The notes beneath the pieces were generated by a model, which was given only the letters and a program-made list of their open reading frames with translations, did not search any database and was not told the DNA's origin. Below, one piece after another: positions 11,440 to 21,720 of a DNA stretch of 64,000 nt; the stretch's first letter is position 1; each line of letters starts with the position of its first letter. The stretch spans positions 98,772 through 162,771 of the forward strand of contig JAINUW010000671.1 in the NCBI GenBank assembly GCA_020205615.1, read 5' to 3'. A program made the position numbers and the translations under genes. Source of the stretch: Panax quinquefolius. Taxonomy: Eukaryota > Streptophyta > Magnoliopsida > Apiales > Araliaceae.

Positions 11440-11986
11440 TGTGAGAATGGAAAAGGAAAAGGCAAAGGCAAATTCATCGCACAATCTTCAAGGAGGCCTC
11501 CTGCAAGACAGCCTCACCATCAGACTCCACGACCTAAACAACAACAAATTATCATGGCACAACCGCTAAGAAGTCAAGAGCTCAGCTCACAAGGTGTAAC
11601 CACTACACACCTAAACTTGCCAATTGGAGATCCTGCGTTGATGAACAGACACGAGAATCGGGAACTACTAAGTCAAAACGAGCTAGAAGATATAGCATGG
11701 AGAAACGAAGCCAGCAAGAGAAGGAGAGCTGCAGAATATGCCAATCCTCCAAGGAACAAATGGTAAATGAAATAGAGATAAGTTGAAACTCAATTCTTAT
11801 TGATGTAACTAAGCTTAATTATAATATCTGTCTTTACAAATCATCAATAAATTCATACTTATTCTCTAGAGATTTCAGTTGCTCACTGAAACACTAAGTC
11901 ATATTTACTTTTTAGCAACTGCATCTAGAAATTGATAATCATGACACAAATCTCCTTGGTTATGGCAACATCAAATATGTGGAGAT
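11440..11986 (+). pseudogene. Copia 3' internal end with polypurine tract
   Basis: This continues the copia sequence interrupted at 4886. The open stretch 11554-11766 matches the end of the extra ORF in the copia element at about 55550-55750: SSQGV, IGDP, and a basic end with KRRRAAEYA against KRRAKEYA. After the stop at 11766 there is about 220 bases of A/T-rich sequence that matches 55750-55953, ending in a degenerate polypurine tract (near 11974-11986, GTGGAGAT) just before the LTR start TGTTGG. Only the C-terminal end of the ORF remains. Confidence 0.75.
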
Positions 11987-11987
11987 T

Positions 11988-11992
11988 GTTGG
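11988..11992. repeat. Target site duplication GTTGG, left copy (gypsy A)
   Basis: GTTGG directly precedes the LTR of gypsy A. The same five bases follow that element at 25680-25684. The duplicated site is the first few bases of a copia LTR (TGTTGGGA). Confidence 0.9.
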
Positions 11993-13154
11993 TGTAAGAC
12001 CCCGAATTTTATGAAATGAAGGTATTCAATTTTCTTATAATTATTATGTTATTTAGTAAATGGTTAAATGGATAAAAGGTTAAAGCTAAGGGTGATATTT
12101 GAAAATTTTTGCAAAGTAAGCAAGTTGTTATAAAATATTCGTTTGGTCGGGGAATATTCTTTTTGTCGGGAATATCCGTACGACGGCACAATCATTGGTG
12201 GACCGCACAATGGAAGTATTGTCGTAGTTAGAAAATGACAGAATTGTCTTTTTATAAAAATAACGGAGAAAGTGTTACCGTTAAAACTGTTGAACTACCC
12301 GATAGTAAAAGTACAGTAATGCGCGTGGTTGCATAGTAGCACACGGTATTGATTATTGATGCTTACGTAAGAAGTCACTCAATTATACTCAATTATTGCT
12401 ACAGTAATTGCTGTATCATATTTCTCATATTATTGATTCAATTATTGTCACAGTATCAATATTTTATATTATTAAATCAATAATTGAGACGACAAAGTTA
12501 TTCATAATATTATTTGTAATATTGACAATGTCTAAAAGTTTTGTCAAGGAGAGGTTTGGTCACCTAATTGCGCGCCAATAAAGAGAAATCCTTATCGGAA
12601 AGTCCCCTCTTTCTTGGGAACGACCTGGTTGTTAAATATTGTGAGTTATAATATTAATGATGAATAAGTTCGTGTTGGTTAAAGATGAAATTGATAATTT
12701 CATTGTGTTGGAATTATTAGTGTTAGTGGAAATCGACATTTATTTTGATAATAATTGATGTCTGGAAGTTATATTGACCAATCGGGTAATTAATCGGATA
12801 AATGAGCAATTAATTGCTATTAATTCACATGCTTATAACTATGTGTTCACATGTGTGTACTATTGATTCACATGATTTACTATTAGGAGAGTTGGTGCAA
12901 GATTGATAATACTTGCATTACTAAATTAAAAATGAAGGTATAAATGAAAGTACTATACTGTAATTAGTTTTTTCACATGATTATACTATTGAGTCACATG
13001 ATTATACTATTAATTCACATGATTTACTATTAGGGGAGGTGGTGCAAGTTTGATAATACTTGAAGGACTAAATTAAAAATGAAGAAAAAGAGGAAGGCAT
13101 TATACTGTAATATTTCGAGCCCCAAAATGTGCAATTATCGAAACTATATTTTCC

Positions 13155-13163
13155 TATAAATAG
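13155..13163 (+). promoter_or_regulatory. TATA box of gypsy A 5' LTR
   Basis: TATAAATAG in the context TTTTCCTATAAATAG. The same context recurs in the other gypsy LTRs of the window: 23756-23764, 18759-18767, 28474-28482 and, on the minus strand, 60117-60125. Conservation at one LTR position across copies supports an RNA polymerase II promoter. Confidence 0.85.
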
Positions 13164-13369
13164 AAGCTCATTCTTCCTTCATTTCTCACCAATTCACTAA
13201 AGTTATAGAGAAATTATTATAGAGAAATTATTATAGAGAAATTATAGAGAGAAAGAAGAAGAAAAGTCTGCTACCTCACTATTCTAGTATCCAGTTTTCT
13301 TCTAAGGTAAGGGGTATTATTTCTTTCGTATTCATGAAGAGAGTTATTTTCTTTCAATACTCGTAAGGG

Positions 13370-13800
13370 TTGTTATTCCATTCTTTATTATTCTGTTGGG
13401 AATAACCTGTCTGTGCGGTCTATCGCATGCCAGGTGAATTCTTCTGTTATTCCATTATTTATTATTCTGTTGGAATAACATGTCTGTGCGGTCTATCGCA
13501 TGCCTGGTGAATTCTTCTATTATTCCATTCTTTATTATTCTATTGGAATAACCTGTCTATGCGGTCTATCGCATGCCTGGTGAATTCTTTTGTTATTCCA
13601 TTCTTTATTATTCTGTTGGAATGACCTGTCTTCGCGGACTACCGCTTGCATGGTGAATTCTTCTATTATTTCATTCTTTATTATTCTGTTGGAATAACCT
13701 GTCTATGTGGACTACCACATGCATGGTAAATGATCATTCGTATTCATACCTTATTAAATTGTGGAAATGATCTGTCTACGTGGATTACCGCATGGTGGGT
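13370..13800 (+). repeat. 73-bp tandem array with a covarying mini-hairpin
   Basis: Six units occur with exact 73-bp spacing. Each carries TTATTCCATTCTTTATTATT wording followed by a 12-base hairpin. Hairpins start at 13415, 13488, 13561, 13634, 13707 and 13780. The stem/loop strings are GCGG-TCTA-TCGC (three times), GCGG-ACTA-CCGC, GTGG-ACTA-CCAC and GTGG-ATTA-CCGC. A decayed version lies at 23940-24390 in the 3' LTR. Confidence 0.9.
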
Positions 13801-13904
13801 GAAAATCCATTTGCTGTTTCGTATATTCTATTATACTCGTATGAGATATCATTTCTTTTGTACTCGTCATGGAATATCATTTTCTTTGGTATTTTTCTTT
13901 TACG

Positions 13905-14125
13905 AGTTACTATTCACGGGTTACTATTCACCAAGTTACTATTCACTCTAGTATTATTCACTCGGGTATTCGGGGCACTTTTCGTGCCGAAGTACTATTC
14001 ACGAGTTACTATTCACCCAATTACTATTCACTCTAGTATTATTCACTCGGGTATTCGGGACACTTTTCGTGTCGGGGTACTATTCTCAAGTACTATTCAC
14101 TTCGGTACGATTCAATTGAAAAATA
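13905..14125 (+). repeat. ACTATTCAC word array in LTR leader
   Basis: About ten copies of ACTATTCAC or TATTATTCAC occur at roughly 20-base intervals, linked by GAGTT, CTCGGG and CTCTAGT. A duplicated sub-block with TATTCGGGNCACTTTTCGTG appears twice. Equivalent arrays are at 19040-19220, 24490-24720 and 28900-29125. Confidence 0.85.
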
Positions 14126-15084
14126 TATTTCTTTTCTGTCCAAATTATTTTTGGTACATGAATATTATTCTTGAATTTTACTCTACAAAGCCGTATCATG
14201 TTGACAATTTGAAAGTTATTGAATTCTGGATAAATTAAATTATAAATCTTTAAAATTTATCCTTGAACTTGTTTTATTGAATTATTATGTCATTGTCATC
14301 ATCCTCATGCTTTTATTGTGATGAAAGTCATCTTTGGCTTACGTGCATAGATGGACTTGGTATGATTATGACCAGGGATTATTCAGTATAAGCATGACCG
14401 TAATGTAACGAATGATGTGGTAAAGTCCTCATTGGCCTGTAGTTCATTGATGGACAGTTGTTTGTATGATTATGACCAGGGATTATTCGGTATAATCATG
14501 ACCATTGATGATTACATGGCCGTGGTGCAGGGATGATTCGATTTTATTTATTAAGCCGAGTCTCAGTGATAAAGTTGATGAAAAACTTTTTAAATCATAG
14601 AAGATAATAGATTGTATGCTCTACTTGACTCTTCTAATGGATTGCTTATTCCGTTGTAGTTGTTGATCTAAAACTTGTTGTCTATTATATTCTATCAGTT
14701 GTTATACTGTTGAAGGCTAAGGATAATTTATTTTGCATTATCTTAGTCATAGTGTTTCTTACTGTGCTAGTTGAGCTCACCCTTTCTTTCAGTCTTCTCT
14801 TCAGGAAATGAGAATATAGCTGGGACGAGTCGGGGAACAGATTGACGGTCCAAATGGTTGGTTTAGTAGTCCTCACTATTCTATAAAATAGTGTGACAAT
14901 AAATATAATGAGGACTCTATTTGAGAGTGGATATTGTCTAGAAGGCAATATTCTTGTTTAAACTCTCAGCTATGTTTTGTCGTATTTTGCACGACAGTTG
15001 TATAATTATGTTTGTATTTGATTTATGTACCATGTATTTGGCGACTCAAGATGGGTGATGTATACCTATTTTGGGGGCTTCACA

Positions 15085-15103
15085 GTTGGTATCAAAGCTT
15101 AGG
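15085..15103 (+). promoter_or_regulatory. Primer binding site of gypsy A and left TSD of element B
   Basis: Immediately after the LTR lies TTGGTATCAAAGC (from 15086), the usual complement of initiator methionine tRNA in plant retrotransposons (consensus TGGTATCAGAGC). The last five bases, TTAGG at 15099-15103, are the left target duplication of element B; the right copy is at 20153-20157. Confidence 0.85.
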
Positions 15104-15117
15104 TGTAAGACCCCAAC
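15104..15117 (+). mobile_element. Fourteen-base relic of element B 5' LTR
   Basis: TGTAAGACCCCAAC equals the first 14 bases of the 3' LTR at 17387. It is followed at once by gag coding sequence. The corresponding gag sequence in element A reads AAAACAATATGACC at 20873-20886, so the join shares AAC with the LTR and probably formed by deletion at microhomology. Confidence 0.8.
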
Positions 15118-15590
15118 AATATGAACGTGTCACAGTACGAAGCTATGTTTGCTGAGTTGTCCCGATTTGCATCTCACTTGGTTGATAATGAAGAGAGAAT
15201 GACGCGAATGTTTCTGCGAGGTTTGAAACCCAAAATACGGCAATACCTTATTTCTCACAAACTTTGTTTATATTCAAATGTTGTGAATAGGGCTCAGTTA
15301 TTGGAGCGCGATAATGAGTCAGCTCAACTGAAGAATAATGACCAACAACTCGATGATAATCGTACCGGTGGCAACGGTCATCGGAACAATGATAACCATT
15401 GTGGAGGAAATTATCATGATAGAAATGGTAACCACTTCGGTGGTAATCATAGCCAAGATAATAGGAAAGGTGAGTCAAGTGGAAATTTCAAAAAGAGAAG
15501 ATTCAAAAATGACGGGAACACGTCGACACTAACACTAGCAACGACTAAGGGGAGGAGAGAAAGACCGCCGATTAGATGCTTCTGATCAGT
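15118..15590 (+). pseudogene. Gypsy B gag, C-terminal part
   Basis: The open stretch 15121-15585 is the second half of a retrotransposon gag capsid protein, homologous to element A at 20880-21305. It shows RFASHLVDNEERMTRMFLRGLKP near residues 15-37, typical of the end of the Retrotrans_gag domain. An Asn/Gly/His-rich linker follows (repeats of GGN and HRNND near residues 78-115), then a basic segment. The N-terminal half of gag has been deleted with the 5' LTR, so the ATG at 15121 is an internal methionine rather than a true start. Confidence 0.85.
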
Positions 15591-16440
15591 GAGAAGAGGG
15601 ACGCATAAGTCCAAACTGTTCACAAACTTCTAAGGTATGTTTTAGTTATGGAAAAGACGGTTATATAGCTCGAGATTGTCCTGTAGCGAAACCAAGTCCA
15701 GCGAGGATGGTGACTCCAAAGGCTGTCTCGGACAAGTCAAAGTCATCGGTTCTTGGAAGAGCATTTTTCGTGACTTCTCAAAAAGCGAGTAACCCGAACA
15801 AAGTTAACACGGGTTAGTTAATCATAAATTCTTGCGAAGTTTATACCTTATTAGATATCGGTTCTACCCATTCTTTTATCTCTCCTACTTGTGAACTTGA
15901 TTATTGAGAAATTAGACTTTGACTTAGTTGTTGAAACTCCGTTAGGAGAAACTTTTGTTACATCCGCTGTTTATAAATTTTTCTTGATTCACATTGGTAC
16001 CCTCACCCTACCTGTTGATCTTATATCTTTAAAAATTCTTGCATTTGATGTGATCTTGGGGATTGATTGGTTAACCACTCATCATGCTAAAATTGATTGT
16101 TTTCGTAAGGTTGTTTGTTTTCATATTCCTAAGCAACCTATTATTCGAATTCAAGCAACCAAACCATTGAAGTTAAACACTTTCATATCAAGCCATAAAG
16201 TCATTCGTTTATTGAAAAACGGATGTTAAGTTTTCTTAGCTCATGTCATGGACTTGAACAAAAATACATCAGATTTGAATGATATTTCTGTTGTTAGTAA
16301 ATTTCCTGACGTATTTCCTGAAGAACTTCCTGGCCTACCCCAAAGCGTGATATTGAATTTTGTATCGACTTTAAACCCGGTACAAAACCCATTTCTAAAA
16401 TCTCATATCGAATGGCTCCTATTGAACTTCAGGAGTTAAA
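15591..16440 (+). pseudogene. Gypsy B zinc knuckle, protease and start of reverse transcriptase
   Basis: After a degenerate zinc knuckle (about 15630-15690) comes an aspartic protease. The active-site region near 15845-15880 reads LLDIGSTHSFIS, with the usual DTG or DSG changed to DIG. The open stretch 15891-16229 contains the second conserved segment of the domain, VILGIDWL, near 16050. The next piece (16248-16439) matches the start of Ty3/gypsy reverse transcriptase, with [13 protein letters not shown] near 16303-16341. Stops at about 15585, 15907 and 16228 and frame changes separate the parts. Sequence from 16440 to 16640 is unrecognisable, and the polymerase core is absent. Confidence 0.8.
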
Positions 16441-16639
16441 AACCTAACTACAGGAGTTGGTACCTTAGCCTCTATCTGGTGACTTCCTTTGTGAAATGCA
16501 CTGAAACCAGACTCTCTATAGGTGACGTCATATTCGTACGGTGGTAAACTGATAGGTGCTATTGTGACGTGTTATCCAAGATTGGGATATGAGTCACAGT
16601 TGAGAACAACCTAAGTCAGTAATCGAAATAAGTAGCTTT

Positions 16640-17386
16640 TTAGGCTTAGCTGGTTACTATCGGAGATTCGTGGAAGGATTTTCTCGAATCGATACTCTAT
16701 TAATTCAGCTGACTCGAAAAGATACAAAATTCGAATGGAGCGGGGAATGCGAGAAGAGCTTCTAAGATCTCAACATGCGGCAACGACGTTGGCTCGAGCT
16801 GTTGAAAGATTATGACCATACCATTCAATACCATCCTGGAAAAAAAAATGAACGTGGTAGCTGACGCGTTGAGTAAAAGATCGTATGCGTTTACGAGTGC
16901 GATATTGTTAACACAAAGACCCATTTCGTACGACTTACAGAAGATAGAGATTAAGTTACAGATTCCAAGAACCTGCTTGAAGATAACGAATATACGATTA
17001 GAATCGACTTTAATCGATAAATTTAAAGTTGCTCAAGCTACAGACCTGGAGTTGATGAATATGAAGAAGAAGATACAAAAAGTCGCTATTCCAAAAGCGA
17101 GAATCGACGATGTGAGGAAAGATTAGTCCATTTGAGATTCTTGATTAAGTAAGAACTGTGGCCTATAGACACATTTTACTGCTAAGTATGACGCGTGTTC
17201 ATAACGTTTTTCGCGTATCGATGTTACGTAAATATGTGGATGACCCGAACCGCATTATTAAGTTAGAACCAGACAAGATAACAGAAGATTTAACGTAAGA
17301 GGAGGTACCAGTCAAGATCTTGGATAGGAAGGAGCATGTCCTACGCATGTTAATTTCGAGGACGAAATTTCATAAGGAGGGGAGGT
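16640..17386 (+). pseudogene. Gypsy B RNase H remnant and integrase C-terminus
   Basis: Pieces match the connection to RNase H (FLGLAGYYRRFVEGFSRI near 16638-16692), then jump to the end of RNase H ([11 protein letters not shown] near 16783 and [12 protein letters not shown] near 16855-16890). After about 17060 the integrase core is missing, and sequence resumes in the integrase C-terminal region (VHNVFRVSMLRKYVDDPN near 17187-17250). The final motif, GAGGACGAAATTTCATAAGG, and the polypurine tract lie just before the LTR. Element A shows the same jump from KARID-type sequence to the C-terminal region, so the integrase deletion is shared. Confidence 0.75.
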
Positions 17387-20152
17387 TGTAAGACCCCAAC
17401 TTTTTATAAATAAAGATTTAATTTCTCTAATTATTATTTTAAAATAGTAAGGGGTTGATTTGATTAATGTGGTTAGTTATGGGTAAAATGCGCAAATATT
17501 TTAAATAAGCAAGTGGTTATAAAATATTCATTGTTGTCGGAGAATATTCTTTTGGTCGTGGAATATTCTTGATGTCGTGGAATATTAAATGCGACCAGTA
17601 GCGACCTTGTATGGGCCCCATAACGGAAAAGCGATTGGATGAAGAAAACGACAAGTATAAGTTGTTTATAAATAATGGCGTAATTGTTACAATTTATCAT
17701 TGTTGGAATACCCGGTGGTTAAAACACACGATGTCTGGCGTTGTTGACAAGAAGCACACCAGTATTGCACCAATTATTGATTCTTACGTAAGAAGGCACT
17801 ACTCAATAATTATTACAAAGAATTATCGCTCAAAGATTTTATTTTATTGATTCAATAATTGCTGCGTTGATATTTTATATTATACTGTTGTTTCAATAAT
17901 TGTCACTACACGCGAGATTTTCCATTATCGAGCAATAATTCATATTATCTCGAACAATATTATTAGATAACATTATTGGCAATGTCTAGAAAGTTCGCAT
18001 CTAAGGAGAGGTTTGGTCACCTAATAATTGCCGCCAATAAGGAGAAATTCTTATTGAAATCCCCTCTTCCTGGAACCGCACTGGTTGTCAATATTGTGAT
18101 TACGTAATATTATTTGTGAATAATTAATTATTGATTTATATGATGAGGAAAATATTAATTTATGTGGATATAGATGGAGAAAATTTTAATGTGACAATTG
18201 TTGAAAATTAATATTTTATCTTTTTTGATAAAATAATTTATTTTAATATTTTATTATATTATTATAATATAATAATGATGATATTTTTACAATGAATGTG
18301 GGATATATTAGTATATATGAGGAGGAAGAGGATTTTGTTGCATAAAATGATTAACACATGTTTTGTGTGTTTGTGGGACCCATTTCTCGATCGAAATTTG
18401 ATTATAGCTTGTAAAATCGCTTCGCTTTGTGGATTTGGGCCAATTTTCATTTGGAATTTGAAAAAACTTTCTTCTGCAAAGTTGTAGATAATGGAATTTC
18501 CTATAGAAAAGACATAAGATTTGAATTTTTCTGACAAAAGGGCTATTTATTATGAATTATTGAAGTTTTGAAGTTCCGAAATAATTAATTTTTGGAAGTT
18601 TTAATTATTTTTATTAATAAAAACGTTTTTTACATTTTGTGGGTATCATTAACATGTGTTAGGGGCTGAATTCAGTTGGCAAAGGTGTGCGTAGGAATTT
18701 GGTTAATAAATATTATTAATTTATTAAATTTTCTACTTTGGTGTTCTAAGCAATTTCCTATAAATAGGGTGCTCAAAGTTAGAATTGAAAACACACGTAA
18801 ACTCAAGTTTTCTCTCTTTCTCTCTCTATATTATCGAGCGTATTCTTGTGAGTATTTTGATACTTTGAGTGTTGCTATATAGTGCAAGTTCTTTCATGAC
18901 TATATCCAGTATTACAGTTAGAAGTACTATCTTTTTTAGGTAAGTGATGTTATTTTTTTTATAAATGATATTATTTCTTTCAATATCATTATGCCGAAAT
19001 ATTGGTAAGATTTTTCTTGTGAAATTCTTATCTTTTCATGTCGGGGTTACTATTCACGAGTTACTATTCATGAGTTATTATTCACGAGTACTATTCATTA
19101 AAGCGTGATGATTTTTTTCTTGTGGAATTTCTACCTTTTAGTGTTTGAGTTACTATTCACGATATCTATTACTATTCACGTATATGACACTATTCACGAA
19201 TACGACACTATTCAGATAAAAATTAAATTTTCTTTTCTGTGTCCAAGATTATCTGTTATGGTTTCTATCTTTGATTGGATCTATGTTTTGATCTTTATTT
19301 TTGAATTCTGCTCCACAATAGTTTATTATGGATTATTTTTGAACATGGATAAACCGAAGTACGAATCCTTACTATTTGTTCTTTTGTCTCACTAGATTCG
19401 TTTTCTTTAAAATATATTTTTCATCATCCTCACTCCAAAATGATGATATAACTGAATATCTTTGGCCTGTAGTGCAAAGATTAATGATTTTCTGATGAAT
19501 ATCTTTGGCCCGTAGTGCAAAGATGAACAGGTGTTTAGATGAACATGACCAACTGATGAATATCTTTGGCCTGTAGTGCAAAGATGAATATTTGATTTAA
19601 GATGTATATTGATTGATGTTACAGGGATAAAATATCGATGATGGACTTTTAAATTCATAGATGATAGTAGATTTCATTCTCTACTTAACTCTTCTAATGA
19701 ATTGTTGTTTTCGCTACAGTTGTTGATCTAAAACTTGTTGTCTATTGTATTCTATCAGATTTTTCCCTGTTGAAGACTAAGGATAATTTGTTGTACATTA
19801 TCTTAGTCATAATATTCTTTACTGGGCTAGTTGAGCTCACCCTTTTCCTTTTTGTTCCATTTTTCTTCTCATGAGACAAGAATATAGCGGGAACTAGTCG
19901 GGGTGTAGATTAATGGTTCAAGATAGTTGTTTTAGTAGTCCTCACTATTTTGTAAAATAGTGTATCAATAATTGTAATGAGGACTTATTTGAGTGTGGAT
20001 ATTGTCAAGAAGATAATATTTGTATTTAAACTCACAGTTTATGTGTTGTCGTATTTTGCACGACAATTGTATTAATGAAGTTGTAGTTGTTTCTGTACCA
20101 TGCATTTGGCGACTAAGAATGGGTGATGTATACCTATTTTGGGGGCGTCACA
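17387..20152 (+). mobile_element. 3' LTR of gypsy B (2.8 kb)
   Basis: Starts TGTAAGACCCCAAC and ends TCACA. It contains a TATA box at 18759-18767, ACTATTCAC words at 19040-19220 and three copies of ATCTTTGGCCYGTAGTGCAAAGAT at about 19457, 19500 and 19561. The last 450 bases are close to LTR A; U3 is much diverged. The 73-bp hairpin array of LTR A is absent. The TTAGG target duplication follows at 20153. Confidence 0.9.
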
Positions 20153-20325
20153 TTAGGGATATAATCCCTGGCTGAGATGTGAGACAAGAACTAGGAGGGG
20201 AGAGACGGGGAATTCCTTAGCTAGTATGACCTACCTAAGTTTATTTTTTATTTAATTGGTCGGTCAGAGTATAGGGATAATATGTGATATGTCAATTAAC
20301 CCTTATTTTGTGACAGTGTTTGAGA
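20153..20325 (+). other. Gypsy A leader, resumed after element B
   Basis: TTAGG at 20153-20157 is the right target duplication of element B. The following 168 bases contain TTAGGGATATAATCCCTGG, a near-palindrome, and lead to the gag ATG. This is the rest of the untranslated leader that begins after the primer site at 15086. Confidence 0.7.
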
Positions 20326-21305
20326 ATGACATCTGAAAATGTTGAGATCAGCAATGAAGCACATGAGATGGTTGAGTCACCAACGATCAATACCCAGGAT
20401 AATGTGCAACAAGAAGACAATAATTCTCAAGTAAACAACAACACCGATCAGATGATGAACGATGTGATGATCAGAGGCTTTATGCAATTCATGAAACATC
20501 AGGCGAGAGAGATTCCTGTTCAAAATGCAGGTGGAAACACTGGCAACTCTCGGATGGTCACCGCTAAGCAGTTCAAGGAGCTGGGACCGCTGGAGGTTTT
20601 GGGAAAGCCAGAACCACTTAAAGCGGAGACGTGGTTAAAACAGATCACTAAGATATTTGATGTCTTAGGATGTTCTGAGGAGCAAAAGGTTCCGTTTGCC
20701 ACCTTTATGTTGCGTGAAGAGGCAGATTACTGGTGGGAATTTGTAAACGCATCTACTCGATTTGGACGCGACTCAAGATGTCTTGGGAGAAGTTCCAAGA
20801 GCTGTTCAACGACAAGTACTTTCCTGAAAGTATTCGTCACATGAAGGAGTTGGAGTTTATCAAGTTGGAGCAAAACAATATGACCGTGTCATAATACGAG
20901 GCTAAATTTGTGGAGTTATCCAGGTTTGCATCCTATTTGGTTGATAATGAGGAGGGAATGACGCGGATGTTTCTAAGTGGTTTGAAACCCGAGATACGTC
21001 AATACTTAATTTCTCACAAACTGTGTTTGTATTCAGATGTTGTGAATATGGCTCAGTTATTGGAGCGCGATAATGAGTCAGCACAAGCAAAAGGTAACGA
21101 GCAACAACACGATAATAATCATACCGGTGGGAACGGCCATCGGAACAATGATAACCATCGTGGGGGAAATTATCATGCCAAGAATGGTAACCACTTCGGT
21201 GGTAATCATGGCCAAGATAATAGGAGTGGAAATTTCAAGAAGAGAAGGTTCAACAACGATGGAAAGATAGCATCACTAACACCCATTTTCAAGGAAGGAG
21301 GATGA
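20326..21305 (+). pseudogene. Gypsy A gag
   Basis: Gag is the capsid protein that packages element RNA. The ATG at 20326 (or 20320) starts an acidic, Asn/Gln-rich N-terminus. The Retrotrans_gag domain begins near 20560 (FKELGPLEVLGKPEPLKAETWLKQ) and continues with FATFMLREEADYWWEFV near 20695-20745. A frameshift near 20760 moves the frame; the true frame continues with MSWEKFQELFNDKYFP near 20788-20835. A stop interrupts the frame near 20893, then it continues to 21305 with an Asn/Gly/His-rich tail and a KKRRF basic block. It is homologous to 15118-15590 but has the N-terminus that element B lost. Confidence 0.87.
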
Positions 21306-21720
21306 CCACCAATTGTATGCTTCAAATTCGGAGGGTAGGGACATATCAGTCCAAGCTGCATGATGCAGTCCAAAGAATGTTACAATTATGGAAAATAAGG
21401 TCACCTAGCCTGATTTTGTCGTGCACCAAAGTCAAGTCCAACTGAGACAGTGGCACCAAAGGTGGATACGGACAAAACAAAGTCGGTGGTTTCAAGGAGA
21501 GCGTTTTTTGTGACTTCTCAAAAAGTGAGTAACCCGAATGAAGTTAGCACGGGTTAGTTAATTATAAATTCTTGCGAAGTCTATACCTTATTAGATACCG
21601 GTTCTACCCATTTTTTTATCTCTCTTGCTTGCGCTTAACATTTAAATTTGACTCCGGAGAAATTAGACTTTGACTTATCGGTTGAAACTCCGTTAGGAGA
21701 AACCTTCATTACATGTGTTA
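21306..21720 (+). pseudogene. Gypsy A zinc knuckle and protease start
   Basis: A degraded C-x2-C-x4-H-x4-C knuckle lies near 21377-21420 (C-YNYGK-stop-GHLA-stop-FC). The protease active-site segment near 21586-21620 reads LLDTGSTHFFIS and keeps the catalytic DTG. The conserved second half of the protease domain that survives in element B (VILGIDWL) is missing here: after ETPLGETF near 21690 the sequence jumps to unrelated wording. Confidence 0.75.

Larger units (their letters stand above)
11993..15084 (+). mobile_element. 5' LTR of gypsy A (3.1 kb)
   Basis: It starts with TGTAAGACCCC and ends with TCACA. A TATA box at 13155-13163 places U3 at about 1.2 kb, so roughly 1.9 kb is R-U5 and would be transcribed leader. 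That leader holds three kinds of repeats: 73-bp units with a small hairpin (13370-13800), ACTATTCAC words (13905-14125) and TTGGC-type units (14320-14530). U3 carries repeated short words such as TCGGGGAATATTC. It is unusually long for an LTR of this type. Confidence 0.9.
15104..20152 (+). mobile_element. Ty3/gypsy element B nested in the leader of element A
   Basis: Element B is bounded by TTAGG on both sides (15099-15103 and 20153-20157). It has an intact 3' LTR (17387-20152, start TGTAAGACCCCAAC, end TCACA). Its 5' LTR has been deleted down to the first 14 bases, TGTAAGACCCCAAC at 15104-15117, which now join directly to gag. The surviving internal region keeps the end of gag, protease, short pieces of reverse transcriptase and RNase H, and the integrase C-terminus. 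It belongs to the same lineage as element A, but its LTR sequence has diverged in U3. Confidence 0.88.

Noticed and set aside
13370..13800. Regularly spaced short hairpins resembling a CRISPR array
   Set aside because: The units are 73-bp tandem repeats conserved along their whole length with no unique spacers, in a plant LTR.
17387..20152. Middle LTR of a three-LTR tandem gypsy element
   Set aside because: The TTAGG duplications at 15099 and 20153 and the 14-base LTR relic show nested insertion instead of tandem recombination.
20153..20180. TTAGGGATATAATCCCTGG palindrome as an origin or operator
   Set aside because: It is part of the gypsy A leader; a near-palindrome in a leader is not evidence for such a function.
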